DNA of 64,000 nucleotides, taken from positions 17,254,001 through 17,318,000 of the forward strand of contig OY756962.1 in assembly GCA_963580455.1 (NCBI GenBank), read 5' to 3'. Made by a program: the position numbers and the translations under genes. The notes beneath the pieces are model-generated. The model was not told the DNA's origin, searched no databases, and saw nothing but the letters and a program-made list of their open reading frames with translations. Positions within the stretch are counted from its first letter, which is position 1; each line of letters opens with the position of its first letter. Of this stretch, positions 22,850-36,784 are shown piece after piece. The stretch is from Euonymus europaeus (taxonomy: Eukaryota; Streptophyta; Magnoliopsida; Celastrales; Celastraceae).

Positions 22850-23945
22850 CTCTGCCACTTGTGGGCTCTAATTCTTCTTATGGCCGATCTTGCCACACCC
22901 ATAGCACTTTGGTCCTATAGTCGTGCACCAATTCTTCTTATGGCCCTCAAGACCATACTTGTAACTAACTACCTTGCCACCTTGTGGTCCTGATTCTTAC
23001 CTATATCCTCCTTGGTATATACGAATCAGTCCTCTGTTGGTTGTTAATACTTCAACCACCATCACCATTGCTACCCCTAGAATCTAGTAGACATCTCAGA
23101 GCCTCATTGCGTTCAATCTGTTTAAACTCCAACGCCATCTCCACAATCTTATCATACGTCCTCACCCTAGTAGCCATCATCATCCTACCAAGGCTCAAAA
23201 GTAACCCATCAGGATACCTCACTGCCTTGCTATCATCGGATGGAGAAAACGATCTCCCAAACCAATACAACATCTCAAACCTCCTAGTTTATTGCACCAC
23301 CATCATCTCTCGTGTCTGTGTAAATTCTAGAAACTTCCTAGCCTTCTCCATCCGGAAAGGTCGTGGAACAAATCACTGCATGAACAAATCCTCAAAGGAT
23401 GCAAATATGAGGTCATTCTTCCTCTCGTCTGACGAGTTCCAACACTCATGTGCTGCTCCACTGAGATAGAAGAAAACTAACTTTGTTCTTCTGCCATCAG
23501 GTATCTCCAATGTGTCAAGCCTGACACTCATTTTCTTGAGCCACTTCTTGGCCTCATTTCCCTCTCCATCTTTGGAGAATATGGGTGGATTAGTCCTCCA
23601 CAGCTGATCAACCTTATAGATGCCTCTACCTGATTTTTGCACCGCCTTAACCTCAGTACTAGCTCCTGGCGTAGTCGCCTCTGTACAAACCTCCGGAGTC
23701 CTCAAAACTTGTACCTAAACCACTTGCACTAGATTCGTCATAATCCCACTCAAATATTCTAGTGTCATATATGGCACCATCGTTGTTGTATCGGGAGCCA
23801 CTTGCACTCCCTCGGTCCCTGGTGGAACCTTTGAAGTCCTTTCACTAGTATCCTTATCGGGTAAAGAATCATAGGTAATAGGTGTGTGCCTAGGAACACA
23901 GGTCACACCTATACTATGGCCTCTATCCCGGCTTCTCTGACCCAC
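22850..23945 (-). pseudogene. gag pseudogene of the chromovirus-like element
   Basis: Three minus-strand open pieces (23945-23715, 23705-23373, 23273-23052) carry successive parts of a Ty3/gypsy Gag, with stops between them. The middle piece has PPIFSKDGEGNEAKKWLKKM followed by LVFFYLSGAAHECWNSSDE, the start and core of a Retrotrans_gag capsid domain. The last has RVRTYDKIVEMALEFKQIER, its usual end. Downstream, at about 22966-22870, are two degraded zinc knuckles: one with its first Cys replaced by Tyr, and one reading CYGCGKIGHKKN with a stop in place of the last part. Gag would build particles and bind RNA; this copy is dead. Confidence 0.75.
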
Positions 23946-24171
23946 TCTTCTACCCCCACTTCGAGGGGTCTCATAACACGTGTAGACCTAGTGGTTCTAC
24001 AAGTATTCATCTCCATGAAAAACAGACAATACTCTCAACAACAAACTCAAACGAGTTTTTACAAGGGAATAGAAAACATACTAGATCAGTAAAGCTTGTG
24101 ACATGGCCTGGAGACTCACTACCACACAATACTTACACCCTAGACCCATACATAGGTCGTACTTTACCAAA

Positions 24172-24188
24172 CCTCACTCCAATACAAA
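24172..24188 (-). other. Degenerate initiator-Met primer-binding site
   Basis: On the minus strand, just inside the right LTR, the sequence reads TTGTATTGGAGTGAGG. The standard plant chromovirus/copia site is TGGTATCAGAGC; this looks like a decayed version of it. It supports the minus orientation. Confidence 0.5.
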
Positions 24189-24190
24189 AT

Positions 24191-26297
24191 TGTAACGCCC
24201 TATTTTCAAAATGTCACATCGTGCTTACCAAACCTTCCTAAATCACCAATGTGATTCACATCGAAAGGATCCAACCCTAGGTCACCCAACTAAGTCAAAT
24301 CCATCAACAAAAAATTCGACAACATCTCCCCATATATCAGGGAATGTCAACCTGAGTCAAAATGTAGCATATCACAAACACGACACCAATAATCTAGCAG
24401 GCCTCAGGCCACCTATTAGCATGCAATTCACATTCTAGTAGGCCTCAAGCCACCTATCAGCATGCACAAACTGATTCACAATAACTATATGATAAACAAT
24501 TCATATCCAAATGATATCAAGACCCCAGGTCCATATCCCAGTTCAAAATATCCAGTCACATGAATTTTCTTCTAACCGTACCAAATCCACACCAAGCGAT
24601 GCCCAACAAATCAACATAACATATAAAATCATTTACAACAAAAGTGCCAAAAATAGAGTCTCAAACTCACAACCCAAGCTAACCTCCTAGTGCCATCCAT
24701 GCCACAACATCTCTATAGATTTGCATAACTGGTACGTGCACCAGTCTCACCTGTGGGGAGGAAAGAAGGTAAAGGGGTGACCCAAAAGTTTAGTAGGGTA
24801 AAAGAATAATAAACATTGATATGCTGAATCAAAATAAAAAGACAATGGAACAATATGTCATTCACAATAAAAACATATCACATAAATCACACAACAAGTC
24901 AATCCTCTTATGGTCTCAAACACATAGTACATTGTAGCCTAACTCACAATGCACGTCCCTACAAAGAGGATTACTTACTTCCGTTGTCGTCACCACACCA
25001 ACACAAGACCAAGGCACAGCCTCACACGAAAGTCATTTGATCCCGGCACCCGACCATCCTTTCATGTGACTATCAATCAACCTAAAGAGGATCACGAGCC
25101 TATACTCACACTCCCAATGCATCTCTAATGCACAACTACATATATATGCCATAATATATATAAGCATCCTACATATATAAACCTCTACACGATGCATGTA
25201 TCAAGAGTAACCCATGCTCAATATATGACCAAAAATGTAAAGGGTATGCAATAACAACCAATTACCCAATTATTGGTAACACAGTATACAAGGTTGTTCT
25301 CCCTTAGGCACAATTAAGGCAAGAACAAATAAAGACGACAAATGAGGAATTGAACCGCTCTTTAGGAATCAAAATCAAAGATAAACAAGAATTGTGTAAG
25401 AAATTGCCTACCTTATTATCCAAGCAAAATCTTACCAACTCAAATTCCAAAACAAATGTTTCGACCCTTTTCTCCCAACCTACCGATTAAAACAAATCAA
25501 ACACATATAATAAATTCAATAACATACATATACCATAACAACATGAATTTATTCACAAATCAGGAAAGACATACGTTCTCTCTCCAGGATTTCCCCAAAT
25601 CCTCCAAACTCCACCAAAATTTGAAACTAAACCTAAACCAATGATCAAACCTAGTTAAACAACCATAAGTAACCCTAGAATCAACATATCTAAGCCATTC
25701 ATTCCAACAATTAAAGGATTAGACAATATCTTCAAAAAACCCTAGATTTTTTACCAAACTTGAAAAACTTGAATCTTGGAAACCTTCTAGAAACTTGCTT
25801 GAATCTTCAATCCAAGCCTTAATCTTCAATAATATCTAAAGAATCTCTCTTTCTCTCTCTAATTTCCTCTCTCTCTCCCACTAGAATCGAGCTTTACCAA
25901 GTAAAACACAATTTTTGGTCACATATAACCATTTAACAACTCGAGGTGCGCCTAGGCATGTAGGAGGTGTGCCTAGGCACAAATGGTCTCCAATTTCTCT
26001 GATGACTACTAGACTGGGCGCTCCTGGGCAAACCTTTGCACACGCCTAGGCGTGTGCAAATTGAGCCTAGGAGTCACTTTCCTTTCCTATTTTCAACTCC
26101 GGCTCAGTCTAACCTTCGATTTGATATATTATGGACCCAAAACGGACATCTTTGCTAAACGTTATGACCCATTTAGTGAACCTTGTTCAAAAACAACTCT
26201 TTGTGATCCCATGCGATATAGGTGAACCGTAATCTATTTGAATCAATTTTTAATAATTTACTATCAAAACTTAATATTTTTGGGTCGGGGTTTCAAA
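24191..26297 (-). repeat. 5' LTR (by element orientation) of the chromovirus-like element
   Basis: A 2107-bp LTR from TGTAACGCCC to GGTTTCAAA (the expected CACA end is mutated to CAAA). It keeps the part that the left LTR lost and matches the solo LTRs at 27180 and 36785 in reverse orientation. Short ORFs in it are not genes. Confidence 0.82.
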
Positions 26298-27179
26298 TGT
26301 TTCAATGCCCAAAGACCATCTTTTGTTCACTAGTGGACAAAACCGTTAAAATATCCTCCATGGAGAAAGTTGAGTCATTCCAAACCCTTAAAGTTGATTG
26401 GTGCACACTTTTTATTGTTACCTTATGTCTAAACATTGAGAGAGTTTAGCAATTCAAAATCATCGAAGTTGATCGGTGAACAATTTTTATTGTTATTTTA
26501 TTTTGAATGTTTTGAGAATAGGTTCCTTAAATTGTTTTCATTGCCAAAAGATAAACTTTCCTTCCAAATTGGACAAAATCCCTAAAAGATCCTCCATGGA
26601 GAGAGTTGCGTGATTTCAAACTAAAAAAGTTGATTTGTGGAAATTTTTATTGTTATTTAATGTCAAATTTGATGATTATAGGATAACTAAATTGTTTCTT
26701 GCCAAAAGACCAACTTTCTCTCCCAAATGGAAAAAATTGTTAAAAGATCTTACATGGAGAGAGTTAAGCAATTCCGAACCATAAAAGTTTATCATTGTAC
26801 ACTTTTTTTTGTTATTTTATGTCTAATTTTATTAGAATGGGCACCTTATATTGTTTTGTTGCCAAAGGATGAACTTTCCTTCCAAATTGGACAAAATCTC
26901 TAAAAGATCCACCATGGAGAAAGTTGAGCAATTTTGAACTTCCGTAGTTGATTGGTGGACATTTTTTACTATTATTTTATGTCAAATTTGACGAATATAG
27001 GCTCCGTAGATATCTTTATTGCCAAAAAAACCATCTTTTGTTCCCAAATGGACAAAACCGTTAAAATATCCTCCACGGAAAGAGTTGAGCCATTCCAAAA
27101 CCCTTAAAGTTGATTGGTGCACACTTTTTATTGTTACCTTATGTCTAATTTTAAGAGTATTAGCTTCATAAATTGTTTT
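26298..27179. repeat. ~160-bp satellite array, block 5
   Basis: About five and a half monomers between two chromovirus-like insertions. It shares long runs with block 4 around 19380-19740, for example the unusual TAACTAAATTGTTTCTTGCC variant at 19429 and 26692, so these monomers are close copies. Confidence 0.9.
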
Positions 27180-29373
27180 TGTGAAACCCCGACCCAAAAA
27201 TTTAGGTTTAAGTCAAATTACGGATGATCCATGAGGTACGGAATCAGGAAAAAATTGTTTTTGAGCTTGGTTCGTTAAATGAGTCATAACGTTTTAGCAC
27301 AGATGTCCATTTAGGACCCATAATATATCAAATCGAAGCTAAGACCGAGACGGAGTCGGAAAAATTAGGGCCACACGCCTAGGCGTGAGCAAAAGTGCGC
27401 CCAGAAGAGCGCCCAAGGCAGTGTGTCATGGGAAACTAGTTAGGCCAGAGCGCCTAGGCACCCAGAGTAGCGCCTAGGCGCAACCCGAGCTTTCAAAAGA
27501 GGCTCCAGCGAGCCTTTAGAGAAATTTTTGGTTTGTTTCAGTCCTAGAGTGAGAGAGAGCGACGATTTTAGAGAGAGAAAGAGTTTCTATCAAGGATTCA
27601 ACCTAATTCTTGAGGATTCATGATGATTGGAGTGCTATATTGAAGATTCAAGCTAGGTTTGAAGATTTTGGTAAGTTTTTCCAAGTTTTGAAATTCTAGG
27701 TTTTCTTTTGATCTATCATGATTCTTTTAGAGTTTGATTGTAGGCTTTACATATGTTGTTCTTAGGGTAATTTAAGGTTGTTTCATAGGTTTCAATCCTT
27801 GGTTTAGGTTGAGTTCAATTATTGGACAAATTTGGAGGAATTTGAGAATTCTAGAGGGAAAAGGTTATTCTCTCTTGGATTTTGTATTGGAATTGTTATT
27901 GTTATGATAAATGTGTGTTATTAACATGTATATATGGACTGGAATGATGAAATATTGTTAGGTTGGTGGAAGGGGGATTTAAACCCTAATTCTTGAATTT
28001 GGAATTGTGTGTTGTGCTCAACTTGAGGTAGGGGATTTCTTGACCCTTTCTTTCTTCAATATCGTTCGTTGATTCTAAAATTTCGGTTTGAATTCTCATT
28101 GGTCTCTTTGTTTGTGTTCTTGACTTATCGTGCCTAAGGAAGAACGAACCTAGGGTTTATTTATATATTCTTGTAAATGTAGATTGCATTGCCCAATTAC
28201 ATGTTCAATCATCCATTGAGCATGTTTTGAATGTTTTCATGCATCATTAGTATTTGTATATATATATATAGGTGGATATATATATGTGTATTTGGCATGG
28301 CATGAGCATGAATGCATTAGAGCTTGCACGGGATGCTCGGGTATGGACTCGGGATACCATAGGTTACTTGAAAGTCACATGGGAGGATGGTTGCGTGTCA
28401 AGGCATGGGCACGGATCATATGACTCCCTGTGAGGCAACACACTTAAGGTGTGGGTGTGACGGGGTTCACACAACCGAGTAGAACCTTCACGGGTGTAAT
28501 GTGAATGATGATTGCGCTCTCATTCATGATGGTTGGGAACCATGTAGTGCATTTGAGGTTTGGTCAATCCATAGTTGAAGACTAGTGGATTGATGAATGT
28601 GTTTTACCCGAAGGGAATACCCGGACTATTGGTTGTGTTATGTGACATGTGCATAGAAGAGAACATATTGATGCATTATCTTTTCTTTAATAACCGCCAT
28701 GTTGCTTGTTTTACTCTTTACCCCTACTGAGCTTCTAGCTCACCCTTTATTTTCTTCCTCCCTACAGGTGAGACTGGTACTAGTGCCAGAGGTGCGGATC
28801 AGTAGAGACGACGTTGTGGCATGGATGGCTCTTGGAGAGGGTGTAGGTTTGGGATTAGAGTCTTAAACCTTTTGTAGAAATATTTGTATGAAATGATTCC
28901 CTTGTGATATCTTGACTGCGTGACACCGTAAGGTGTGGAATATGGACGGTTAGAAGGTTATTCCATTGATGTGGGACTTCTGAACCGGGTATGGACATTT
29001 AGTCCTGTTTATTGGTTGTGTGGAATCATTGTGATGTATGAATCATGAATTCAGTTTGTGCATGCTGCTAGATGGCCTGAGGCCATAGGTTGTGAATTTG
29101 CATGCTGTTAGAAGGCCTGAGGCCATAGGTTGTGAATTTTCCTGCTGTTAGATGGCCGGAGGCCTTGCTAGGTTGGGATGTGATTATATGATGTTATGCT
29201 ACGTTTAATCAGGTGGGCATTACCCGAATTACGGGGAGATGCTGCCGGATTTTTGTTGGAAGATTTAACTTAGTTAGACGAACTAGAGTTAAATCCTCGT
29301 GTTGTGAATCACATTGATAACCTAGGACAGTGCGGTGAGCACCACGTAACGTTCCCGAAATTGGGGCGTTACA
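27180..29373 (+). mobile_element. Solo LTR, chromovirus-like (2194 bp)
   Basis: It runs from TGTGAAACCCCGACCC to GGGGCGTTACA and is flanked by GTTTT (27175-27179) and ATTTT (29374-29378), a target duplication with one mismatch. It has no internal region. The motif CTACTGAGCTTCTAGCTCAC lies near 28724. The segment from about 27530 to 28060 resembles a leader with AG-rich stretches and is not coding. It belongs to the same family as 19748-26297 and 36785-38881. Confidence 0.85.
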
Positions 29374-32300
29374 ATTTTGTTGACAAAAGACCAATTTTCA
29401 TTCTAAATTAGAAAAAACCTTTAAAAGATCCTCCACAGAGAGAGTTGAGAAATTCTGAAAAATCAAAATTTATTGGTGTTGACTCTTTATTTTTATTTTA
29501 TGTCTAATTTTACAAGAATAGGCTCCGTAGATTCTTTCGTTGTCAAAAGACGAGCTTTTATTTCAAATTACACAAAACCTTTAAACGATCCTCCATCGAG
29601 AGAGTTGGGCGATTCCGAACCATCAAAGTTGATTGGTGTTCACTTTTTATTAGTAATATTATATCAAATTTGACCTGTTTTGATTTCATAGATTATTTCG
29701 TTGCCAAAATATCAACATTTGTTCCCAAATGTACAAAACCGTAAAAACATCGTCTATGGAGAGAGTTGACGAATCCCGAAGCATTAAAGTTGATCAGTGT
29801 ACACTCTTTATTGTTATTTTATGTCTAATTGTACAAGATTAGGCTCCATAAATTGCTTTGTTGTCAAAAGACGAATTTTCATTCCAAATCAGAAAAAAAA
29901 AAACTCTTAAAAGATCCTTTATGGAGAGAGTGGGGAAATTTTAAACCATCGAAGTTGAATAGTGTTCACTTTTATTTGTTGCATTATGTCAAATTTGACG
30001 AGTACAGATTCCATAGATTGTTTCGTCGCCAAAAGACTAACTTTCGTTCCCAAATTGACAAAATCATTAAATACCGTTTATGGAGATTGTTTAAGAATTC
30101 TGAACCATCAAAGTTGATCGGTGTATACTTTTTATTTTTATTTTATGTCTAATTTTAAGAGAATAGGCTCCTAAGATTGTTTCGTTCCCAAAAGGCAAAC
30201 TTTCCTTCCAAATTGGACAAAATTTTTAGAAAATCCTCCGTGGAGAGAGTTGAGCAATTTTGAAGCATCAAAATTGATTGGTGGACTTTTTTATTGTTGT
30301 TTTATGTAAAATTTGACGATCATAGGCTCTGAAGATTATTTTGTTACCAAAATACCAACTTTCGTTCCCGAATAGACGAAATCATTAAAAGACCCTCCAT
30401 GTAGAGAGTTGAGCAATTTTGAACCCATAAATTTGATTGGTGCACACTTTTTATTGTTACTTTAGGTTAAATTTTAAGGGTATTGACTTCAGAGATTGTT
30501 TTGTTGCCAAAAGACCAGTTTTCATTTTAAACTAGATAAAACCTTTCAAAGATCCTCCATAAAGAGAGTTAAGAAATTCCGAATAATCAAAGTTGATCAT
30601 TTTACAGTTATTATTGTTATTTTATGTCTAACTTTACGACAATAGGCTACTTAGATTGTTTCATTGCCAAAAGGCAAACTTTCCTTCTAAAGTAGACAAA
30701 ATCTCTAAGACATCCTCCATGGACAGAGTTCAACACTTTCGAAGTATTAAATTTGATCATGGACATTTTTTATTGTCATTTTATGTCAAATTTGACGATT
30801 ATAGGCTCCGTAAATTATTTCATTGCCAAAAGACCAACTTTCATTCCCAAATGGAAAAACTGTTAAAAGATCCTCCATGAGGAGAGTTGAGCTTTTTCGA
30901 ACTCTCAAATTCGATTGGTGCACACTTTTTATTATTACTTTATGTCCAATTTTAGGATTGTTGGCTTCATAGATTGTTTAGTTGGCAAAAGACCAATTTT
31001 CAGTCTAAATTAGACAAACATTTTAAAGATCCTCTAAACAGAGAGTTGAAAGATGTAGAACCTTCAAAGTTGATCGGTGATCACTTTTTATTGTTATTAT
31101 ATGTATAATTTTACAAGAATAGGTTCGGTAGATTGCTGCTTTGTCAAAAGATGAACTTTCATTCCAAATTAGAGAAGACCTTTAAAAGAATCTTCATGGA
31201 GAGAGTTGAACAATTTTAAACCGTCAAAGTTGACTGGTACACAAGTTTTATTGTAATTTTAATTCTAATTTGGCGATAATAGGCTCCGTAGATTGTTTCG
31301 TTACCAAAAGAACAACTTTCTTTATCTAATTGACAAAATTGTTAAAAGCTTCTTTATGGAGACAGTTAAGCAATTTTGAAGTACCAAAAATGATTAGTGC
31401 ACATTTTTTTATTGTTATTTTATGTCAAATTTGACGATTATAGGCTCTGCAGATTGTTACTTTGTCAAAAGACCAACCTTCGTTCACAAATGGCTAAACT
31501 TTTAAAAGATCTTCCATGGAGAGAGTTGAACAATTCTGAACCCTCAAAGTTGATTGGTGCACACTTTTTATTGTTACTTTATGTCTAATTTTTAGAGTAT
31601 TGGATTCATAGATTATTTCGTTGGCAAAAAGACTAATTTTCGTTCTAAATTAGGTAAAACATTTAAAAGATCTTTTGAAGAGAGAGTTAAGCAATTTTGA
31701 ACCATCAAAGGTGATCGGTGTTGAATTTTTATTGGTATTTTATGTCTAATTTTATGAGAATGGGCACCGTAGATTTTTTTGTTGTCAAAAGATGAACTTT
31801 CATTTGAAATTAGACAAAACTTTTAAAGTAACTTGCATGGAGAGAGTTGGGCAATTTCGAACCATCAAATTGATCGGTGCAAATATTTTATTATCATTTG
31901 AAGTCTACAATGAAGATAATGGGCTTTGTAGTTTGTTTTGTTGCCGAAAGACCAATTTTTGTTCCCTAAGGGACAAAATCGTTAAAAACTCTTCCATGGT
32001 GAGAGTCGAGCAATTCCAAAACCTCAAAGTTGATCGCTATGAAATTTTTATCATTATTTTATGTCAAATTTTACGAGTATAGGCTTCATCGATTGTTTTG
32101 TTGCAAAAAGACCAACTATCGTTCCCAAATGGATAAAACCATTAATAAATCCTCCATGGTATGAGTTGATCAATTCTGAACCATTAAAGCTGATCGGTGT
32201 ACACCTTTTATTTTTATTTTGTGTCTAATTTTAAGAGAATAGGATCCTTAGATTGTTTCATTCCCAAAAGGCAAACTTTCCTTCCAAATTGGACAAAATC

Positions 32301-33869
32301 TCTAAAAAATCCTCCGTGGAGAGAGTTGAACAATTTTGAAGTATCAAAGTTGATTGGTGGACTTTTATGGTTATTTTGTGTAAAATATGACGATTATAGG
32401 CTCCGAAGATTGTTTTGTTACCAAAAAACCAACTTTCCTTCCCAAATGAACGAAATCGTTAAAAGACCCTCCATGTAGAGAGTTGAGCAATTCTGAACCC
32501 TTAAAGTTGATTGGTGCACACTTGTTATTGTTACTTTAGGTCAAATTTTAAGAGTATTGGCTTCAGAGATTGTTTCGTTGACAAAAGACCAATTTTCATT
32601 CTAAATTAGACAAAACCTTTCAAAGATCCTCCATAAAGAGAGTTAAGCAATTTCGAACAATCAAAGTTGATCATTGTACACTTATTATTGTTATTTTATA
32701 TCTAACTTTACGACAATAGGCTACTTAGATTGTTTCATTGCCAAAAGGCAAACTTTCCTGCCAAAGTAGACAAAATCTCTAAAACATCCTCCATGGAGAG
32801 AGTTCAACACTTTCGAAGCATTAAATTTGATCGCCTGGATATTTTTTTATTGTTATTTTATGTCAAATTTGACGATTATAAGCTTCGTAAATTGTTTAAT
32901 TGCCAAAAAAGCAACTTTCATTCCCAAATGGCAAAACTGTTAAAAGATCTTCCATGGGGAGAGTTGAACAATTTCGAACCCTCAAATTTGATTGGTGCAC
33001 ACTTTTTATTGTTACTTTATGTCTAATTTTAATATTGTTGGCTTCATAAATTGTTTAGTTGGCAAAAGACCAATTTTTGTTCTAAATTAGACAAACATTT
33101 AAAAGATCCTCCAAACAAAGAGTTGAACAATGTAAAACCTTCAAAGTTGATCGGTGATGACTTTTTATTGTTATTTTATATCTAATTTTATGAAAATAGG
33201 CTCCGTATATTGCTTCATTGTCAAAAGATGAACTTTCATTCCAAATTAGAGAAGACCTTTAAAAGAATCTTCATGGAGATAGTTGAACAATTCTAAACCG
33301 TCAAAGTTGACTGGTACACAGGTTTTATTGTCATTTTAATTCTAATTTGGCGATAATAGGCTTCGTAGATTGTTTCGTTGCCAAAAAAATAACTTTATTT
33401 ATCTAATTGACCAAATTGTTAAAAGCTTCTTTATGGAGACAGTTGAGCAATTTTGAAGTACCAGAAAAGATTGGTGCACATTTTTTATTATTATTTTAAG
33501 TCAAATTTGATGATTATAGGCTCCATAGATTGTTTACTTGCCAAAATACCAACCTTCGTTCCCAAATGGCTAAACTTTTAAAAGAACCTCCATAGAGAGA
33601 GTTGATCAATTCTGAACCCTCAAAGTTGGTGCATACTTTTTATTGTTAGTTTATGTATAAATTTTAGAGTATTGGATTCATAGATTGTTTCGTTCGCAAA
33701 AGACTAAGTTTTTTTCTAAATTAGGCAAAACATTTAAAAGATCCTCTGAAGAGAGAGTTAAGCAATTTTGAACCATCAAAGGTAATCGGTGTTGAATATT
33801 TATTGTTATTTTATGTCCAATTTTACGAGAATAAGCACCGTAGATTGTTTTGTTGTCAAAAGATGAACT
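29374..33869. repeat. ~160-bp satellite array, block 6 (about 28 monomers, higher-order repeat)
   Basis: The clearest higher-order structure in the window. The segment from about 30161 is repeated from about 32237 at a constant offset of 2076 bp, which is 13 monomers. Shared private variants include CCCTCCATGTAGAGAG (30398, 32467), TTGACTGGTACACA (about 31230, 33306) and CAAATGGCTAAACTTTTAAAAG (about 31487, 33561). The second copy is cut by the solo LTR at 33870 and goes on at 35355, apparently one monomer short. Confidence 0.9.
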
Positions 33870-35354
33870 TGCTGGGTTTCAACGTATCATACACAACGAA
33901 AATTAAAATTTTCCGTTGAAACCCTCCAAAGAATCCATGTGAAAGGGCATAAATCGGTGTTAAAGAGTTTACCTCTTGAAATGCAGAAATCAACTGATTG
34001 CTTGGCTTTAAGGATCCGAATCAACTAGCACTATCCGAACGAACAGCCCCTCTATGGTATCCACACGAACAAGCCAAAGATCTCCCTCTCGTGTTATGCT
34101 AGTAACCAAGAGAAGGGTGCTCAAAACTATTTATCACTCCACTCTCTATATTGCGGCTGCCTCTCTCAGAAAAAACCACACTAGGGTTAGCAACTCTAAA
34201 CCTATATATATCAAGCCAAGTTTAAAACGAAAAGCCCACATCCTCTTTTAAAAGGAAGCCCACATTTTGGATACTTGACCACGTTCAATCAATCTCATTA
34301 ATTAAACCGGTCATGGACCTTACATATAGCCCTAAGCCCAAACGTAATATGTTATTCTCTAATAACATAATCTTCGACTTATTCTATGTGTGTGACCCTA
34401 TAGGTTCTCATTACGTTGGCAGCGAAACTAAAATCATATTCTAGCATCACAAACAATGAGAGGTATCTAGCAATACATCATTGTTACCCAAGTAACCAGA
34501 ATGTCAATGATTCGACATAACCTTTATTCATAACCAATTTTACATGCAGTCCCTTTGTCCTTAATATCATGATTAACATCGAGGCATGGAATGTGTCATC
34601 CTCGTATAAGTTAATCTATGTGTTTCTTGATTCTGAGTAGACTATAAAAACAAATGAAATCAATATCACATACTGATTCATTTGAGCACGGCCATGCATT
34701 TCTCAGTCTCACTCAATCAACGGGCCCACGGATATCACTCCTGTTATATAGAAGGGGCAAATACCATCTAGGTCACTCACATCCCTCTGCATGATTCGTG
34801 ATACACCCAATCACTGACTTTATAGCCAACCCTTTTACAAGTGACGTTAGACAGTATCAAAGTGTATAAATCCTCATGTTGGGAACCGTAGTGATTTCAG
34901 GTTAAAGGACAACATATATCATTGTCACTATGAGAATATCTTATGACATTAATATAACAATCCATGCAGTATTCTCATGTTGGGTCTGTCCAGTACTTCC
35001 GTTCTCTAATAAGTACCCATGTATTGATTTGATATCTCATATCCATGACTCGCAAGATTTAGTCATCAATCAACCTACATACTAGTCTCAACGTATTAAT
35101 GTTATCCCATTTAACAATAATACTCGAGTAGGGATTTTTAGGAATAGTGTTCTATATGCATCTATGATGATCTCACGTTCAAGTCACACACTTGAAGTCC
35201 CATAGCATCGAACCAACTATTCTAGGGATATTTATCATAATCATTTATATAGTGCAGATAAATAATTCATAATAAATAAAATACCTCAATATAACATAAA
35301 AAATGTATGCTAACACAATCATCCCATGATTGGCTCCTAGAACATACACCAACA
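33870..35354 (+). mobile_element. Solo LTR, copia-like (1485 bp)
   Basis: It starts TGCTGGGTTTC and ends CACCAACA, flanked by a perfect duplication GAACT at 33865-33869 and 35355-35359. There is no internal region and no coding content. The TGCTGG...CCAACA ends fit a Ty1/copia LTR with an A+T-rich body; orientation is inferred from the ends only. Confidence 0.85.
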
Positions 35355-36784
35355 GAACTTTCATTCCAAATTAGACAAAACCTTTAAAATAACTTGCATG
35401 GAGAAGGTTGAGCAATTTCGAACCGTCAAACTTGATTGGTGCAAATTTTTATCGTTATTTTATGTCAAATTTTATGAGTATAGGCTCCATCGATTGTTTC
35501 GTTGCCAAAAGACCAACTATCGTTCCCAAATGGATAAAACCATTAATAACTCCTCCATGGTGTGAGTTGATCAATTTCTAACCATTAAAGTTGATCGGTG
35601 CACATTTTGTACCATTATTTTATGTTTAATTTTATGAGACTATACTTCTTAGATTATTTAATTCTCAAAAATTGAACTTTTATTCCAAATTAGACAAAAC
35701 CTTTAAAAGATCGTCAGTGAAGAGAGTTGATTAATTCCGAACGGTCAAAGTTGATTGACGTAAACTTTTTATTGTTGTTTTTTGTTTAATTTTATGAGAA
35801 TAGACTACTTAAATTGTTTGGTTACCAAAAAATGAACATTCATTCCAAATTAGACAAAGCCTTTAAAAGAACCTTCATGGAGAGAGTTGAGCAATTTCAA
35901 CCCGTCAAAGTTTATCGGTGCACACTTTTTCGTGTCATTTTAATTCTAATTTGACGATAATAGGCTCCGTAGATTGTTTCTTTGCAAAAGACCATCTTTG
36001 ATTTTTGAATGGACAAAACCTAAAAACTCAATCGGTGTGCACTTTTTATAACTTTCATTCCCAAATGGACAAACCATTGAAAACTCCTCCATGGAGATAA
36101 TTGAGCGATTCAAAATCATCGAATTGGATCGATGTACACTTGATTTTATTATTTTATGCCTAATTTTATGAGAATAGGCTCCATAGATTGTTTTGCTGAC
36201 AAAAGACTTACTTTAATTCCAAATTGGACATAAACTTTAAAAGATCCTCTTTGTAAATAGTTGAACTATTACAAACCATCAAAGTTCATCAGTGTACTCT
36301 TTTTCTGTTATTTTATGTCAAATTTGACAAGTATAGGCTCCGTAGATTGTTTCAATGTCAAAAGACCAACTTTCATTTCCAAATGAACAAAACCGTTAAA
36401 AGCTTCTCCATAGACAGAGTTGGCCAATTTTGAACCCTCAAAGTTGATTGATGCACACTTTTTACTATTATTTTATGTCTAATTTTATGAGTATTGGCTC
36501 TGTGGATTGTTTCATTGTCAGAAGACTAACTTTCATTCACAAATAGACAAAACCGTTAAAAAGTCATCCTTGGAAAGAGTTGAGCAATTAAGAAACCTCG
36601 AAGTCAATAGGTGTACACTTTCTATTGCTATTTTAAGTAAAATTTGACGAGTATGGGCACCGCACATTGTTTCGTTACCAAAAGAGCAAATTTCATTCCC
36701 AAATGGACAAAACCGTTGAAATCTCCTCCATGAAGAGAATTGAACAATTCCGAAACATCAAAGTTGATCGATGTATACTTTTTA
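35355..36784. repeat. ~160-bp satellite array, block 7
   Basis: About nine monomers. The first ones continue the second copy of the 2.08-kb higher-order repeat: GTAAC or ATAACTTGCATGGAG and CCAACTATCGTTCCC at 35390-35525 match 31825-32130. Confidence 0.9.

Larger units (their letters stand above)
19748..26297 (-). mobile_element. Non-autonomous chromovirus-like LTR element, minus strand
   Basis: Two related LTRs in the same orientation (19748-21449 and 24191-26297) flank about 2.7 kb that holds a degraded gag. Read on the minus strand the order is 5' LTR (right), degenerate primer site, gag, polypurine tract, 3' LTR (left). LTR ends are of the type TGTGAAACCCCGACCC...GGGCGTTACA, shared with the solo LTRs at 27180 and 36785. 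No polymerase region remains. The duplication cannot be resolved: left TAAAT and right CAAAT share only AAAT. Placement with Tekay/Del-type chromoviruses is inferred from LTR motifs. Confidence 0.85.
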
